NCBI GenBank assembly: GCA_945881915.1
Contig: CAMCVW010000015.1
Coordinates: forward strand, 1-64,000
Source: Thermoflexus hugenholtzii JAD2
GTDB taxonomy: Bacteria; Chloroflexota; Chloroflexia; Chloroflexales; Roseiflexaceae
Direction of reading: 5' to 3'
Length of the DNA: 64,000 nt
Shown here: positions 52,548 to 60,880 of the stretch, piece by piece
Numbering within the stretch: the first letter of the stretch is position 1
How the letters are laid out: every line of letters begins with the position of its first letter
Position numbers and translations under genes: made by a program
The notes under the pieces: model-generated
What the model was told of the DNA's origin: nothing
What the model saw: the letters and a program-made list of their open reading frames with translations, nothing else
Database searches by the model: none

Positions 52548-54563
52548 CTATTTGGTGATTGCGCGGAAGTCAATGTGCACCGGCGGTGGATGCAGGCGCC
52601 GCAGTTCTGCTTTGGCCGCATCAGACAGGGCAGTACCGACAGCAGTGTTCCGTCGGTAGTGGAGTTCAAACCAGATGTCGGTCAGTTCGGTTTCGCCTTC
52701 GCGGACGACGGCATATTCGTGTTGCATTAACTGCTCCACGGTGGGGTAATCGCCACGTTCGAGGGCGATGCGCGCAGACAAAATCTGAATTCGGTCGTGC
52801 GTGCGCACCGCTGCGGGGAGGGCACAAAAGACGGTGTGCGCTGCATCAAAATCGCCTGCTGCGCAGAGGAGTTCCATGTACTCCTGAGCAATTTCCATCG
52901 CTGCAGGCTGGAGTTGCCATGCCTGTGCCATGTGTGCACGGCCAACTTCGGGGTGTCCATTGCTGCTGGCAAGCACGGCCAGATTGCGCCACGCCCAGGC
53001 CGACGGCTGCAGTGCAATCGAAGCCTCCCATGCGTCTTGGGCGCCGGCTGCATCGAAGTGTTCCATCCGCATCACTCCCAGGTGCAGCAACGCATACCAA
53101 TTCTGGTGCGCGTCTGGGGCGGCTTCGAGCAATGCCCGCCATTCTGGTTGGACCATCCATTCACCGGGTGCGCTGTCTGGGGATTGTGTGGGTAACGAGC
53201 CTTGCTTGAGCAACGTCTGCCACTTGGCCTGTTCCGGTCCCAGTGACGCAGCCGGGAAGACAAACGAAGCAGGAACAGATGGTTCGGTTCGACCCTGGCG
53301 CCGAGCCAATTCGAGCGCACCCCAGCCGGACCCGTGGGCCAGCACTGATTGACCAGGCGCATCGGAAATGGCTGCATATTGGGTATCGAGCGCCTGTAAC
53401 TGGGCGGTGCTGAGCCGTCCCTTCAGCAGACGATCGACACTCTGCCAGGCATAATCCCAATCAGGGGAGTGCACAGCGGCAGGATCTCCCTGGAAGTGGC
53501 CAAACACCTGCGTCCAATGCCAATCCGCCCTTGCCGGCATGGTCAGACCGTGCAATTGAGATGGTGCAATACCGGCTTGAATCTCGAGGTATGGTTTGCC
53601 GCCGGGGGCCAAGAATTCTTGCCAGTGCCGCCCGCCCTGGTGACTGCCCCAGCAGAACATTTTGCGGTAGCGCAGGAGCGGTGTCGATGCCTCGAGGAAG
53701 CCCGATCCGTCGGCCCCTAGGGCTGCTTCCCAGGGTATATCTGCTTCATCTGGTTGGAAGAAGTACTCGTTCGCCGAGCCTGAGTGTAACGAATACGAGG
53801 CGTCTTTGTTGTCGAACGTCGACAAAATGGGCATTTCGCCGTAGGCGTAGTCATACCCCTTGCCCGTCAAATCGGTATAGATTATTTCTTTGGTAGGTGC
53901 CAATACACGCACGTCTGGTCGTTCATCTACCGCAGTATTGGTCCACCAGTACATTGAGGTCGCGACGTCATTGGGATTGGCGACGCGGGTGTGTGCAATG
54001 AGCCAGTGCGACCCTTGGGGCAGATAAAAATCAATCTGCCAGAACAAGTTTTTGGTGCGTTCGTATTCATACAGGCGTAATCCCGGTTCACCGTCGGCAC
54101 CGCGAATTTCGGCGGCATAGACCGACGCGCAGGTGCCAAAGGTATGCCCGTATTGGCTGACATTCCACTCGATCCCGCCCGAAAACCAGGCGTTGCGGAT
54201 TGCCAAATTCGCCGGTTGGTAGACCGGATTGACGTTGAGCAATTCACGTTGGGTCGGGATGTGAAAAAGCGACAACAAGCGTCCGCCATGGGCGGGCAAA
54301 AACGTCGCGCGCAGGATATCGTTTTCGAGCACGATGGTCTGGTAGGTTGTCGCGACACGCTGACGGGTGTAGGTATCTTGCATGCGGTACGGCAAGACAC
54401 GTGCGCCGCATTCCGAGCCCAGCATTTCGAGCTTTTTCGCAGGCATGTTGGCATGCACACTGACGGTCCGATTGGTGGTGCGATCGCGGAAGCGCGGCAG
54501 AGGATTTTCGCTCCCCAATGCGACGCCGGGCATGCGGTGTGGAACGACGGTCAGTGTGGTCAT
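52548..54563 (-). CDS. DUF5107-like protein with TPR C-terminus
   Basis: A 671-residue protein. The N-terminal two thirds match the DUF5107 pattern, a carbohydrate-related beta-sandwich: LPAHGGRLLSLFHIPTQRELL near residue 82, WFSGGIEWN near 118, MYWWTNTAV near 190, and WGSHQGGRHWQEFLAP near 290. The C-terminal part is helical, with TPR-like repeats (LHLGVMRMEHFDAAGAQDAWEASIALQPSAWAWRNLAVLA). ATG at 54563 follows GGAG; the longer frame upstream crosses the next gene and is not coding. A role in glycan binding or hydrolysis is inferred. Confidence 0.78.
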   Translation of the reverse strand: MTTLTVVPHRMPGVALGSENPLPRFRDRTTNRTVSVHANMPAKKLEMLGSECGARVLPYRMQDTYTRQRVATTYQTIVLENDILRATFLPAHGGRLLSLFHIPTQRELLNVNPVYQPANLAIRNAWFSGGIEWNVSQYGHTFGTCASVYAAEIRGADGEPGLRLYEYERTKNLFWQIDFYLPQGSHWLIAHTRVANPNDVATSMYWWTNTAVDERPDVRVLAPTKEIIYTDLTGKGYDYAYGEMPILSTFDNKDASYSLHSGSANEYFFQPDEADIPWEAALGADGSGFLEASTPLLRYRKMFCWGSHQGGRHWQEFLAPGGKPYLEIQAGIAPSQLHGLTMPARADWHWTQVFGHFQGDPAAVHSPDWDYAWQSVDRLLKGRLSTAQLQALDTQYAAISDAPGQSVLAHGSGWGALELARRQGRTEPSVPASFVFPAASLGPEQAKWQTLLKQGSLPTQSPDSAPGEWMVQPEWRALLEAAPDAHQNWYALLHLGVMRMEHFDAAGAQDAWEASIALQPSAWAWRNLAVLASSNGHPEVGRAHMAQAWQLQPAAMEIAQEYMELLCAAGDFDAAHTVFCALPAAVRTHDRIQILSARIALERGDYPTVEQLMQHEYAVVREGETELTDIWFELHYRRNTAVGTALSDAAKAELRRLHPPPVHIDFRAITK

Positions 54564-54719
54564 CGGTGCGACTCCGTCAAATAATGCAAGTGCGTGTGTT
54601 GTGTGGATATCATACTGTATGACCAATGGGGTGTGGTTGACGGTGGGGTAGCAATGCTTCAGAATGGGTGTGATTTCCGACGTCAAAAAGTCAGAAGTGC
54701 ACGTGCACAAGGAGAGCGC

Positions 54720-55154
54720 ATGAGTCCCAAAAAAACAGACGGATTCTCGGCCGCCGAAAAGGCTGCAATGGCAGAGCGGGCCCGTGAACTCAAAGCACAG
54801 GCCAAGAGCACGCAAGTGCGTGCCGATGGTGAAAAAGATTTGCTCGCCAAAGTCGCCGAAATGACCGTGGATGAACAGGGTATCGCCACACGTCTGCACG
54901 AGCTCGTCAGCACACACGCTCCCATCCTCACTCCCAAAACATGGTACGGCATGCCTGCATGGGTACGCGACGGCAAGGTTGTCTGCTTCTTCCAATCTGC
55001 GAGTAAATTCGGCTCGCGCTTGAATACATTTGGCTTCCAAGATGCAGCCACGCTCGATGACGGGCCCATGTGGCCGACGGCGTATGCCCTGCTTGCGATG
55101 ACTCCCGATATCGAGGATCGCATTATTGCGTTGTTGAAAAAAGCCACCAAGTAG
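54720..55154 (+). CDS. DUF1801-like protein
   Basis: A 144-residue soluble protein. After a charged N-terminal helix (SAAEKAAMAERARELKAQAK) comes a domain resembling DUF1801/YdhG proteins: PKTWYGMPAWVRDGKVVCFFQSASKFGSRLNTFGF (about residues 77-111). These small proteins have been linked to iron handling in some bacteria, but their role is unclear. AAGGAG precedes ATG at 54720; the upstream open frame lacks a start signal. It is divergent from the DUF5107 gene. Another DUF1801-type gene lies at 58056. Confidence 0.75.
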   Translation: MSPKKTDGFSAAEKAAMAERARELKAQAKSTQVRADGEKDLLAKVAEMTVDEQGIATRLHELVSTHAPILTPKTWYGMPAWVRDGKVVCFFQSASKFGSRLNTFGFQDAATLDDGPMWPTAYALLAMTPDIEDRIIALLKKATK

Positions 55155-55241
55155 AATTATGAATTATGAACTGAATTATGAATTATGAACTGAATTATGA
55201 ATTATGAATTTTGAATTTATGAATTTATGAATTTATGAATT
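55154..55241. repeat. Heptanucleotide tandem array GAATTAT and variants
   Basis: About twelve GAATTAT-type units (GAATTAT, GAACT, GAATTTAT variants), starting inside the DUF1801 stop codon. It shares its unit with the array at 49963. Confidence 0.92.
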
Positions 55242-55661
55242 AGGTTGCGTCTTGTCAAGTGGTGTAAATTCGTGGGTTCGCTGAAGCGGCAGTAATTATC
55301 GGCGGTAAGTGGAATCGCGGGCTTCATCCATAAACTTTTTGGTGAAGTAACCGCGCTTCAGACTCCAATCTCTGTCTAGTTCTACGACCTCGATGGTTGT
55401 TTCTTGACAAGCGGTAAATATTGAAGGGTTGGCGCACCCTATTCCCCTCGTTACCTGTACGAGGCGGCTGTTCTTTGATTTTTCATGAAGCACCGTCGTT
55501 ACACCCGCATTCCATCATCGAGATTGGTTACCACAGAGCACCACGTTCGCAAGAAGGATGTAGACTTTTGGCATCTGGTTATAGCAAAGAGATTGTGCAA
55601 CTGCATAATAGACGACAATCGTACGAGATGAATAGAAGACCAAAAATATTGTGACATAAAC

Positions 55662-55689
55662 TTGACATTTAAATAAATACTGTTAATAT
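55662..55689 (+). promoter_or_regulatory. Strong promoter-like pair in the intergenic region
   Basis: TTGACA and TAATAT with a 16-base spacer. The next gene starts 290 bases downstream, so this implies a long 5' leader or an unrecognised small RNA. Confidence 0.5.
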
Positions 55690-55760
55690 AGTCATAATCA
55701 TTCAAATTAGTATGATAAATAAACTAGACAAGAAGATTTATCCCCGTCGAGTACGTAGCA

Positions 55761-55779
55761 GATGTCAAACATTGACATC
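55761..55779. promoter_or_regulatory. Operator-like palindrome
   Basis: GATGTCAA ACA TTGACATC, perfect 8-base arms, between the promoter-like pair and the secreted-protein gene. Confidence 0.45.
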
Positions 55780-55979
55780 GGCACGCAGTGTAGCTTGCAA
55801 ACCTAACCCTGCGACCGAGCAGCAAATGATGCGCCTGTGTACTGTTCGGAACCCAAACACAGTAGGTCACGGCTGACGCTCGCAACCATGGGAACAGCCG
55901 CGCATGATCGGCATCTTTCCACCGCACACGCCCTCGCTCCCGGACTCCCTCCCAACAAGAAGGTTAGAAGGAGAACACT

Positions 55980-56657
55980 GTGTTTAAATCTCTCGCAATT
56001 GTTTTTGCCGTGCTATGTTCAATGGTCTTGATTCCCAGTATGCCTACTCAGGCAGCAAGCGATGATCGCTGCTTTGCTGAAACTGGTTTTTGTATTAGTG
56101 GCCAAATCCGTTCGTATTGGGAACGCAATGGTGGGTTGCCCGTTTTTGGCTTCCCAACATCTGAATTACGGTCAATGGATATCGAAGGAACTCCGTTCAT
56201 GGCGCAAAACTTTGAACGTAATCGCTTAGAATTACATCCTGAAAACAAGGCACCATATGATGTACTGATTGGGCGAGTCGGCGCATTATCATTAGAACAA
56301 GATGATATTAATCCAGACATACTTGCGATTGACGACTACGACACAAAAGAAACAGACGGTGTTCTGTGGAAAAGCGACCCCATTAACACGAAATGGTTTC
56401 CACAAACGAAATTTTTCATCGCGGGTGAATTTCTTGAATACTGGCGGACTCATGGGTTACAACTCGATGGAAAAAAGAGTATTTCAGAAGCGGAGAGCCT
56501 AGCGTTGTTTGGCTTACCACTTACTACACATTATTTGTCAGAAGATGGGTATTTGAGTCAAACTTTCGAGCGCGCTCGATTCGAATGGCATCCCGATAAT
56601 CCAGAACCATACAAGGTGTTGTTGGGTTTACTCGGTAATAAATACTTACCAAAGTAA
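55980..56657 (+). CDS. Secreted protein with two LGFP-like segments
   Basis: A 225-residue protein with a signal peptide (KSLAIVFAVLCSMVLIPS, cleavage near TQA at 25). The mature part has two related segments: CFAETGFCISGQIRSYWERNGGLPVFGFP near residues 31-60, and FPQTKFFIAGEFLEYWRTHG near 138-157 followed by ALFGLPLT. Such F.ETG..ISG.F..YW..NGGLP.FG.P units recur in secreted Chloroflexota proteins. The start is GTG at 55980 with AAGGAG six bases ahead. Its codon use is more AT-rich than that of most neighbours. The function is unknown, perhaps cell-wall or sheath binding. Confidence 0.75.
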   Translation: MFKSLAIVFAVLCSMVLIPSMPTQAASDDRCFAETGFCISGQIRSYWERNGGLPVFGFPTSELRSMDIEGTPFMAQNFERNRLELHPENKAPYDVLIGRVGALSLEQDDINPDILAIDDYDTKETDGVLWKSDPINTKWFPQTKFFIAGEFLEYWRTHGLQLDGKKSISEAESLALFGLPLTTHYLSEDGYLSQTFERARFEWHPDNPEPYKVLLGLLGNKYLPK

Positions 56658-56685
56658 GCCGGATTGTACAATCTCGTGAATCTAA

Positions 56686-56719
56686 TAGCAGACTTCGGTG
56701 AATTCACCGAAGTCTGCTA
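56686..56719. terminator. Perfect palindrome after the LGFP-like gene
   Basis: TAGCAGACTTCGGTGAA and its complement, a gapless 34-base palindrome 28 bases after the stop. There is no T run on the plus strand (TAAAAATTT follows), so terminator function is inferred. Confidence 0.6.
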
Positions 56720-56770
56720 TAAAAATTTGTCGTTGTGATGTGGTAATAATTTCTTTTCAAGGAGACTACG

Positions 56771-57841
56771 ATGAACTTACGTTTCAAAACCCTGGCAGTG
56801 TTGCTTGTGATGTCCTTTGTCGTCGTTGCTTGTGCAGGTGCAGCAGTACCTGTCGCTGAGCCAACGCAAGCTCCGGCCGCGACCGAAGCGCCCGCTGCAA
56901 TCGAAGCGCCCGCCGCCACCAAAGCGCCCGCGTGTACATCCGATGAACAGGATATCATGTGTGCACTTGAATCAGATCCTCAGTTCTCTACAGTAGTGGC
57001 TATTTTGAATACACTCCAATTAGCAGGTGGAATAAAAAATGGTAAATTGGGAACTATCACCTTTTTAGTGCCTACAAACGATGCTTTCGAAGCATATTTT
57101 GCCGGAGCTGGCACGAGTTTGGAAGAACTGAGCAAGCCAGAAAACTACAGCGTCCTTCTTAAATCCGTCCAATTAGGCATATTCCCAGGCAAACAAATGG
57201 AAGCTGATTTGGCAAAATCAGGAAACTGGACAGTCGCTGGCACTGCAATCCAAGTTGCTGTCATCGATGGCAAGCTTGTGATAGATCGCGACATAAATGT
57301 GCTCCTGGCCGACACAGAACTTCTTGACGGAAACGTGATTCACGTAATCGATGGGGTGATTATTGGTAAAGCTCCCGCCGCCACCGAAGCTACCGCTTGT
57401 GAATCCGATGATCAGGATATCATGTGTGCACTTGAATCAGATCCTCAGTTATCTACAGTAGTGGCTATTTTGAATACACTCGAATTAGCAGGTGGAATAA
57501 AAAATGGTGAATTGGGAACTATCACCTTTTTAGTGCCTACAAACGATGCTTTCGAAGCATATTTTGCCGAAGCTGGCACGAGTTTGGAAGAACTGAGCAA
57601 GCCAGAAAACCACAGCGTCCTTCTTAAATCCATCCAATTCGGCTTATACCCAGGCAAACAAATGGAAGCTGATTTGGCAAAATCAGGAAACTGGACAATC
57701 GCTGGCACTAAAATCCAAGTTGCTGTCATCGATGGCAAGCTTGTGATAGATCGTGACATAAATGTGCTCCTGGCCGACATAGAACTTCTTGACGGAAACG
57801 TGATTCACGTAATCGATGGGGTGATTATTGGTAAAGAATGA
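56771..57841 (+). CDS. Lipoprotein with two fasciclin domains
   Basis: A 356-residue surface lipoprotein: hydrophobic leader, lipobox VVAC with the lipidated Cys at residue 21, an alanine/proline/threonine-rich linker (APAATEAPAAIEAPAATKAPA), then two fasciclin (FAS1) domains at about residues 58-200 and 213-356. Each has the H1 motif TITFLVPTNDAFEAYF and ends with VIHVIDGVII. FAS1 domains mediate adhesion. The two domains arose by a recent in-frame 465-bp duplication. GGAG precedes ATG at 56771. Each domain begins with a close cysteine pair. Confidence 0.92.
   Translation: MNLRFKTLAVLLVMSFVVVACAGAAVPVAEPTQAPAATEAPAAIEAPAATKAPACTSDEQDIMCALESDPQFSTVVAILNTLQLAGGIKNGKLGTITFLVPTNDAFEAYFAGAGTSLEELSKPENYSVLLKSVQLGIFPGKQMEADLAKSGNWTVAGTAIQVAVIDGKLVIDRDINVLLADTELLDGNVIHVIDGVIIGKAPAATEATACESDDQDIMCALESDPQLSTVVAILNTLELAGGIKNGELGTITFLVPTNDAFEAYFAEAGTSLEELSKPENHSVLLKSIQFGLYPGKQMEADLAKSGNWTIAGTKIQVAVIDGKLVIDRDINVLLADIELLDGNVIHVIDGVIIGKE
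56942..57841 (+). repeat. 465-bp intragenic tandem duplication (FAS1 domains)
   Basis: 56942-57406 and 57407-57841 align with an exact offset of 465 bases (155 codons) and only scattered differences, including the linker between domains. Confidence 0.95.
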
Positions 57842-57938
57842 CGATGACGATCAGCAGATTATGAGTGGTTGTGGTCGGTGGCCAGTGTAGCTGCCTAAAT
57901 AACCATTGTTTGATGGTTTGTCCATTTGGTCAATCAAC

Positions 57939-57966
57939 GAAAGGAGCCGGAATACCGGCTCCTTTC
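57939..57966 (+). terminator. Hairpin after the fasciclin gene
   Basis: A 12-bp stem, GAAAGGAGCCGG with its complement, and loop AATA about 100 bases past the stop. No T run follows, so termination is uncertain. Confidence 0.5.
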
Positions 57967-58055
57967 TCGCGCGGGGAACACACCCCCGCAGCTTTTTTCT
58001 ACACAAAAGCACTGTATGATGCACATAGTCTCAGAAACCGCTTAGGAGCATACAC

Positions 58056-58418
58056 ATGCCTTCAAAATACGCCAACCTCGACGAATACTTCGCCACCCTC
58101 GCCACAGCCCAACGCGACACGATGAACGAGATCATCGAGTTCGTTTTGGCAGAATACCCCCAGCTCGAATGCAAAATCGCCTGGAACAAACCGCATGTCC
58201 ATTTGGCCGGCAAGTACGTCTTGGGCATGGAAGCCGCCAAAAAACATCTGATGTTCCACCCCTGGAGCGTGCCGGTGTTCGAGAGCTTCTTGCCACGTCT
58301 GACCGGCTATGTCTGCGGCAAACGCACCTTCCAAATTCCCCTCACCTGGACCATGGACAAACAGTTGCTGCGTGACATCGTCGACGCCCAACTCGCCGAA
58401 AAGCAACAGAGCGCCTGA
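58056..58418 (+). CDS. DUF1801-family protein (YdhG-like)
   Basis: A 120-residue protein. LDEYFATLATAQRDTMNEIIEFVLAEYPQLECKIAWNKPHVHLAGKYVLGM (about residues 8-58) and FHPWSVPVFESF fit the compact DUF1801/YdhG family. AGGAG seven bases upstream fixes ATG at 58056. It stands alone between the fasciclin gene and a decayed gene. Function in this organism is unknown. Confidence 0.82.
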   Translation: MPSKYANLDEYFATLATAQRDTMNEIIEFVLAEYPQLECKIAWNKPHVHLAGKYVLGMEAAKKHLMFHPWSVPVFESFLPRLTGYVCGKRTFQIPLTWTMDKQLLRDIVDAQLAEKQQSA

Positions 58419-58423
58419 ACAAA

Positions 58424-58446
58424 GTTATCAGTTACCAGTTATCAGA
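58424..58446. repeat. Heptanucleotide-type repeat (AGTTATC units)
   Basis: AGTTATC AGTTACC AGTTATC AG, three seven-base units. On the other strand this is CTGATAA, the same kind of unit as at 58901 and 62259. Confidence 0.85.
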
Positions 58447-58800
58447 GCGTGGTTTTTTGGCAGTCCGACACATTGCAAAGACGATTTTCACGAGTTCGAG
58501 TCCTTATCGTATATTGGGTCACACTCGGTTTTGGGCATGATTTCTGTATCAACGAAAAAGACGTAGCCAGTAAGCAGTTTCACGGGCTTCTTTGTACGCA
58601 ATGGTCATTTTGTGACGAAAATCAGCGCGTGATTCTGCTGCCACGGCTTCTTCAACATTTGCTCCGACGCTCGTTGCCGAACGAACGAATTGAAGTAATA
58701 TCGGACGGAGAATCTGATTGTTCGAATGCAAGGAATACATGCGTACGGCTAACTTAGCAAATACGTAACTCTTGTCTCGGATGATGTTTTGGTAGGTCAT
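58430..58800 (-). pseudogene. Frameshifted four-helix bundle (S23/avd-like) protein gene
   Basis: The intact part (58549-58800, 83 codons) starts at ATG 58800 behind GGAGGG and reads as a four-helix bundle protein: LQFVRSATSVGANVEEA near residues 37-53 and KMTIAYKEARETAYWLRLF near 65-83, then a stop. The lost C-terminus is visible downstream in other frames: removing one T from the TTTTT run near 58553 restores VDTEIMPKTECDPIYD, and a second shift near 58495 restores ELVKIVFAMCRTAKK. Two frameshifts point to a decayed gene rather than a short variant. The family occurs in rRNA intervening sequences and elsewhere. Confidence 0.7.
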
Positions 58801-58900
58801 ACTTCCCTCCGTATACGTCTCAATGCGAGTATGGAGGAGTGCCGTTACCAAATCATTACCAGACGCAGAGCATTGAAAGAAATGTCCTGATACAACACTG

Positions 58901-58929
58901 CAAACTGAAAACTGCTAACTGATAACTCT
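58901..58929. repeat. Imperfect heptanucleotide repeat (AACTGAA/AACTGAT)
   Basis: Irregular AACTGAA, AACTGCT and AACTGAT units between the four-helix remnant and nadK, ending at the nadK stop. Confidence 0.75.
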
Positions 58930-59754
58930 TCAATCGCGTCGTAATCGCTGCGTCAATCGGGCATAAAACGTATTCGATGAATAGACTCTTTTAAACGCAC
59001 AGGTACGTTCGGAGCGCCGAATCGTGACGGTGTCGCCCTCTTGCATGGGATGATGATCGTTGCCATCGGCGTAGACCGCGGCCGAATGCCGGCCACGTAA
59101 CGTCAGCTGCAACGTTGCATCTTCATGCAAGACCAACGATTTGATGCTGGTCATGTGAGCCGCAATCGGGACCATCACCATGGCGGTCGAGCGTGGATCA
59201 ATAATCGGACCGCCCGCTGACAGGGCATACGCCGTAGACCCCGTGGCGGTCGAAATGATGAGTCCGTCCGAGTGGTACGTATTCAGATGCGTATCGTAGA
59301 TGCGCACATCGATGCTGATGATGCGATTGATGTCGCGCCGGGTAATGATAATCTCGTTGATGGCAATTAAATCCAAATCAGGGCTGCCGTCGACGTGGGT
59401 CACGACGCCTTCGATCATGGAGCGTTCGTCGATCCAGCCACCGCCATCCAAAACAGTCGCAATACCCTCGTAGAAGGTATCAGGCTCGAGCTCTGCCATG
59501 AAGTTCAAATGCCCCAACGCGACCGGTAATACGGGCACACCCATGCGCATACCTACACGCGCAGCGCGCAGCACCGTCCCGTCGCCGCCGGCCGCAACAA
59601 AGAGGTCCGCGGTCTCGACCGAACGCACGTCACGGCCCTCGTGTGAGGCACTGCGCCATGCGTCGACGCCACGACCCCGTAGCCAAGTAGTGGCCGCTTC
59701 GGAAAAGCGCACACTGGCATCCGAAAAAGGGTTGTAAAAAACCCCGACGCGCAT
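58930..59754 (-). CDS. nadK: NAD kinase
   Basis: A 274-residue ATP-NAD kinase, the only route to NADP. The catalytic AAGGDGTVLRAAR near residues 54-66, the NE pair in AINEIII near 131, and STATGSTAYALSAGGPI near 166-182 are intact. The usual GNLGFL reads GHLNFM. ATG at 59754 is used; its upstream neighbour ends 9 bases away, so the two genes form an operon. Confidence 0.93.
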   Translation of the reverse strand: MRVGVFYNPFSDASVRFSEAATTWLRGRGVDAWRSASHEGRDVRSVETADLFVAAGGDGTVLRAARVGMRMGVPVLPVALGHLNFMAELEPDTFYEGIATVLDGGGWIDERSMIEGVVTHVDGSPDLDLIAINEIIITRRDINRIISIDVRIYDTHLNTYHSDGLIISTATGSTAYALSAGGPIIDPRSTAMVMVPIAAHMTSIKSLVLHEDATLQLTLRGRHSAAVYADGNDHHPMQEGDTVTIRRSERTCAFKRVYSSNTFYARLTQRLRRD

Positions 59755-59763
59755 GGGGTACTC

Positions 59764-60657
59764 CTACTCCGGCCGCATGACGCGCTCCAGCGCGTCGGCG
59801 ATATTGCTGATATCTCGTACTTCGTGCAGTGTATCACAAGCAGGACCCACTACCAATAACGGCACTGGGTTGCGCGTGTGACTCGGGTCGGATTGGCACT
59901 CGAAATTCCCATGATCGCTCGACATGACGAGTGAGTCCTGCGGGCGCATCGTCGCCACTATGCCTCCGATCAAGCGGTCGATACGCGTCACCACCGTTCC
60001 GGCATCGATATTACTGCGCCCGTGACCGACCAAATCCGTCAAAAATGTCTCGTACAGCGTCATCACATGCCCTTGTGCCAGCCGGGCGAGGTTCACTCCT
60101 GCGTCATATGCATCAATAGTCTGTACGCGGTCAGGGTGCCGAGCCTGCATGACGTCATTGGTGATGTCCCACGACAGAGCCTGCCCAGTGGCGAGCTCCG
60201 CTATCCCGCGGAAGCGTACGTCTGCGCCTTCAGCAGCAATCACACTCGCCGATTTACGGATTTTACGCGTCGCAATAGCTTCCCAAAATCCCCCATCGAA
60301 CGCATTGGCAAAGGTACTGCTGCCATGTACCAATGCCCGTCGCAACACGCTGCGCTCGCGCAATGTCTGCTGCAATGCCGTCGGCGGGAAGTGGGATTGA
60401 TGGCGTTGTACGAGCCCGACCGCATCAATCCCCGCAAACAATGCCGTCTGCCCGGTACCACTCTGCGGCAACCCAGGCACGCTGAAGCAGGCATCCACGG
60501 CAAGTAACAGCGCTTGGCGGTGCTGACCAACGGCATCGCTGAGCAGTGGGCCACCGATGAGGGATTGCATGTACGGCATCGCTGTGGTAGCAAATGGATT
60601 GTCATTGCTCGCCGTGGTCAGCCCGATTCCATCAATAAAGACAAATATGATTGCCAT
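59764..60657 (-). CDS. Alkaline phosphatase-superfamily metalloenzyme (phosphoglycerate mutase-like)
   Basis: A 297-residue protein of the metalloenzyme superfamily shared by cofactor-independent phosphoglycerate mutase and alkaline phosphatase. IFVFIDGIGL (metal Asp near residue 9), the nucleophile region LPQSGTGQTALFAGI near 63-77, LVGHGRSN near 208 and MSSDHGNFE near 245-253 hold the metal ligands. It is much shorter than true mutases and lacks their insertion domain. ATG at 60657 is chosen; upstream codons look non-coding. It is cotranscribed with nadK. Its substrate is unknown. Confidence 0.8.
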   Translation of the reverse strand: MAIIFVFIDGIGLTTASNDNPFATTAMPYMQSLIGGPLLSDAVGQHRQALLLAVDACFSVPGLPQSGTGQTALFAGIDAVGLVQRHQSHFPPTALQQTLRERSVLRRALVHGSSTFANAFDGGFWEAIATRKIRKSASVIAAEGADVRFRGIAELATGQALSWDITNDVMQARHPDRVQTIDAYDAGVNLARLAQGHVMTLYETFLTDLVGHGRSNIDAGTVVTRIDRLIGGIVATMRPQDSLVMSSDHGNFECQSDPSHTRNPVPLLVVGPACDTLHEVRDISNIADALERVMRPE

Positions 60658-60730
60658 GCAGGCTGTCTCAATTCGTGTCGTGCAGATGCGGTTGATGGCA
60701 TGCCAATGATGAACAGTAATGTCTGTTTCT

Positions 60731-60759
60731 TTGACATTTACGCCGTACATCTCTATACT
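60731..60759 (+). promoter_or_regulatory. Consensus promoter of rpsA
   Basis: TTGACA and TATACT with a 17-base spacer, the best promoter match in the window. It predicts a 5' leader of about 115 bases before the S1 gene. Confidence 0.85.
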
Positions 60760-60786
60760 TACATAATATCGTATGCCACGAGCCAT

Positions 60787-60813
60787 GGCGTCTGATTGAC
60801 GCCGGGTTTTTTT
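60787..60813 (+). terminator. Terminator-like hairpin in the rpsA leader (possible attenuator)
   Basis: GGCGTC and GACGCC form a 6-bp stem with loop TGATT, followed by GGG and seven T, all between the rpsA promoter and its start codon. An earlier ATGCCA (60773-60778) can pair with TGGCGT inside the hairpin, a possible antiterminator. Confidence 0.6.
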
Positions 60814-60880
60814 ATTCGCGCGAAGCGGCAGTCGTGGCACACCGCCAAGCTAGTAGTATCTACCTAGGAGAATTCTTTTT

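Larger units (their letters stand above)
55242..55979. other. Long intergenic region, AT-rich in the middle
   Basis: About 740 bases with no supported gene. A minus-strand frame at 55296-55493 (ending TKKFMDEARDSTYRR) could be a relic of a mobile element, since TTGTCAAG at 55253-55260 and CTTGACAAG at 55405-55413 flank it, but no transposase motif is visible. A strong promoter pair and a palindrome lie at 55662 and 55761. The stretch 55640-55740 is much richer in A and T than its surroundings. Confidence 0.5.

Noticed and set aside
54564-55040. Long N-terminal extension of the DUF5107 protein
   Set aside because: It runs antisense through the DUF1801 gene, which has its own strong ribosome site, and contains no family motif.
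58488-58510. tRNA-like segment (GAGTTCGAGTCC)
   Set aside because: No acceptor, D or anticodon stems surround it; it belongs to the decayed four-helix gene.
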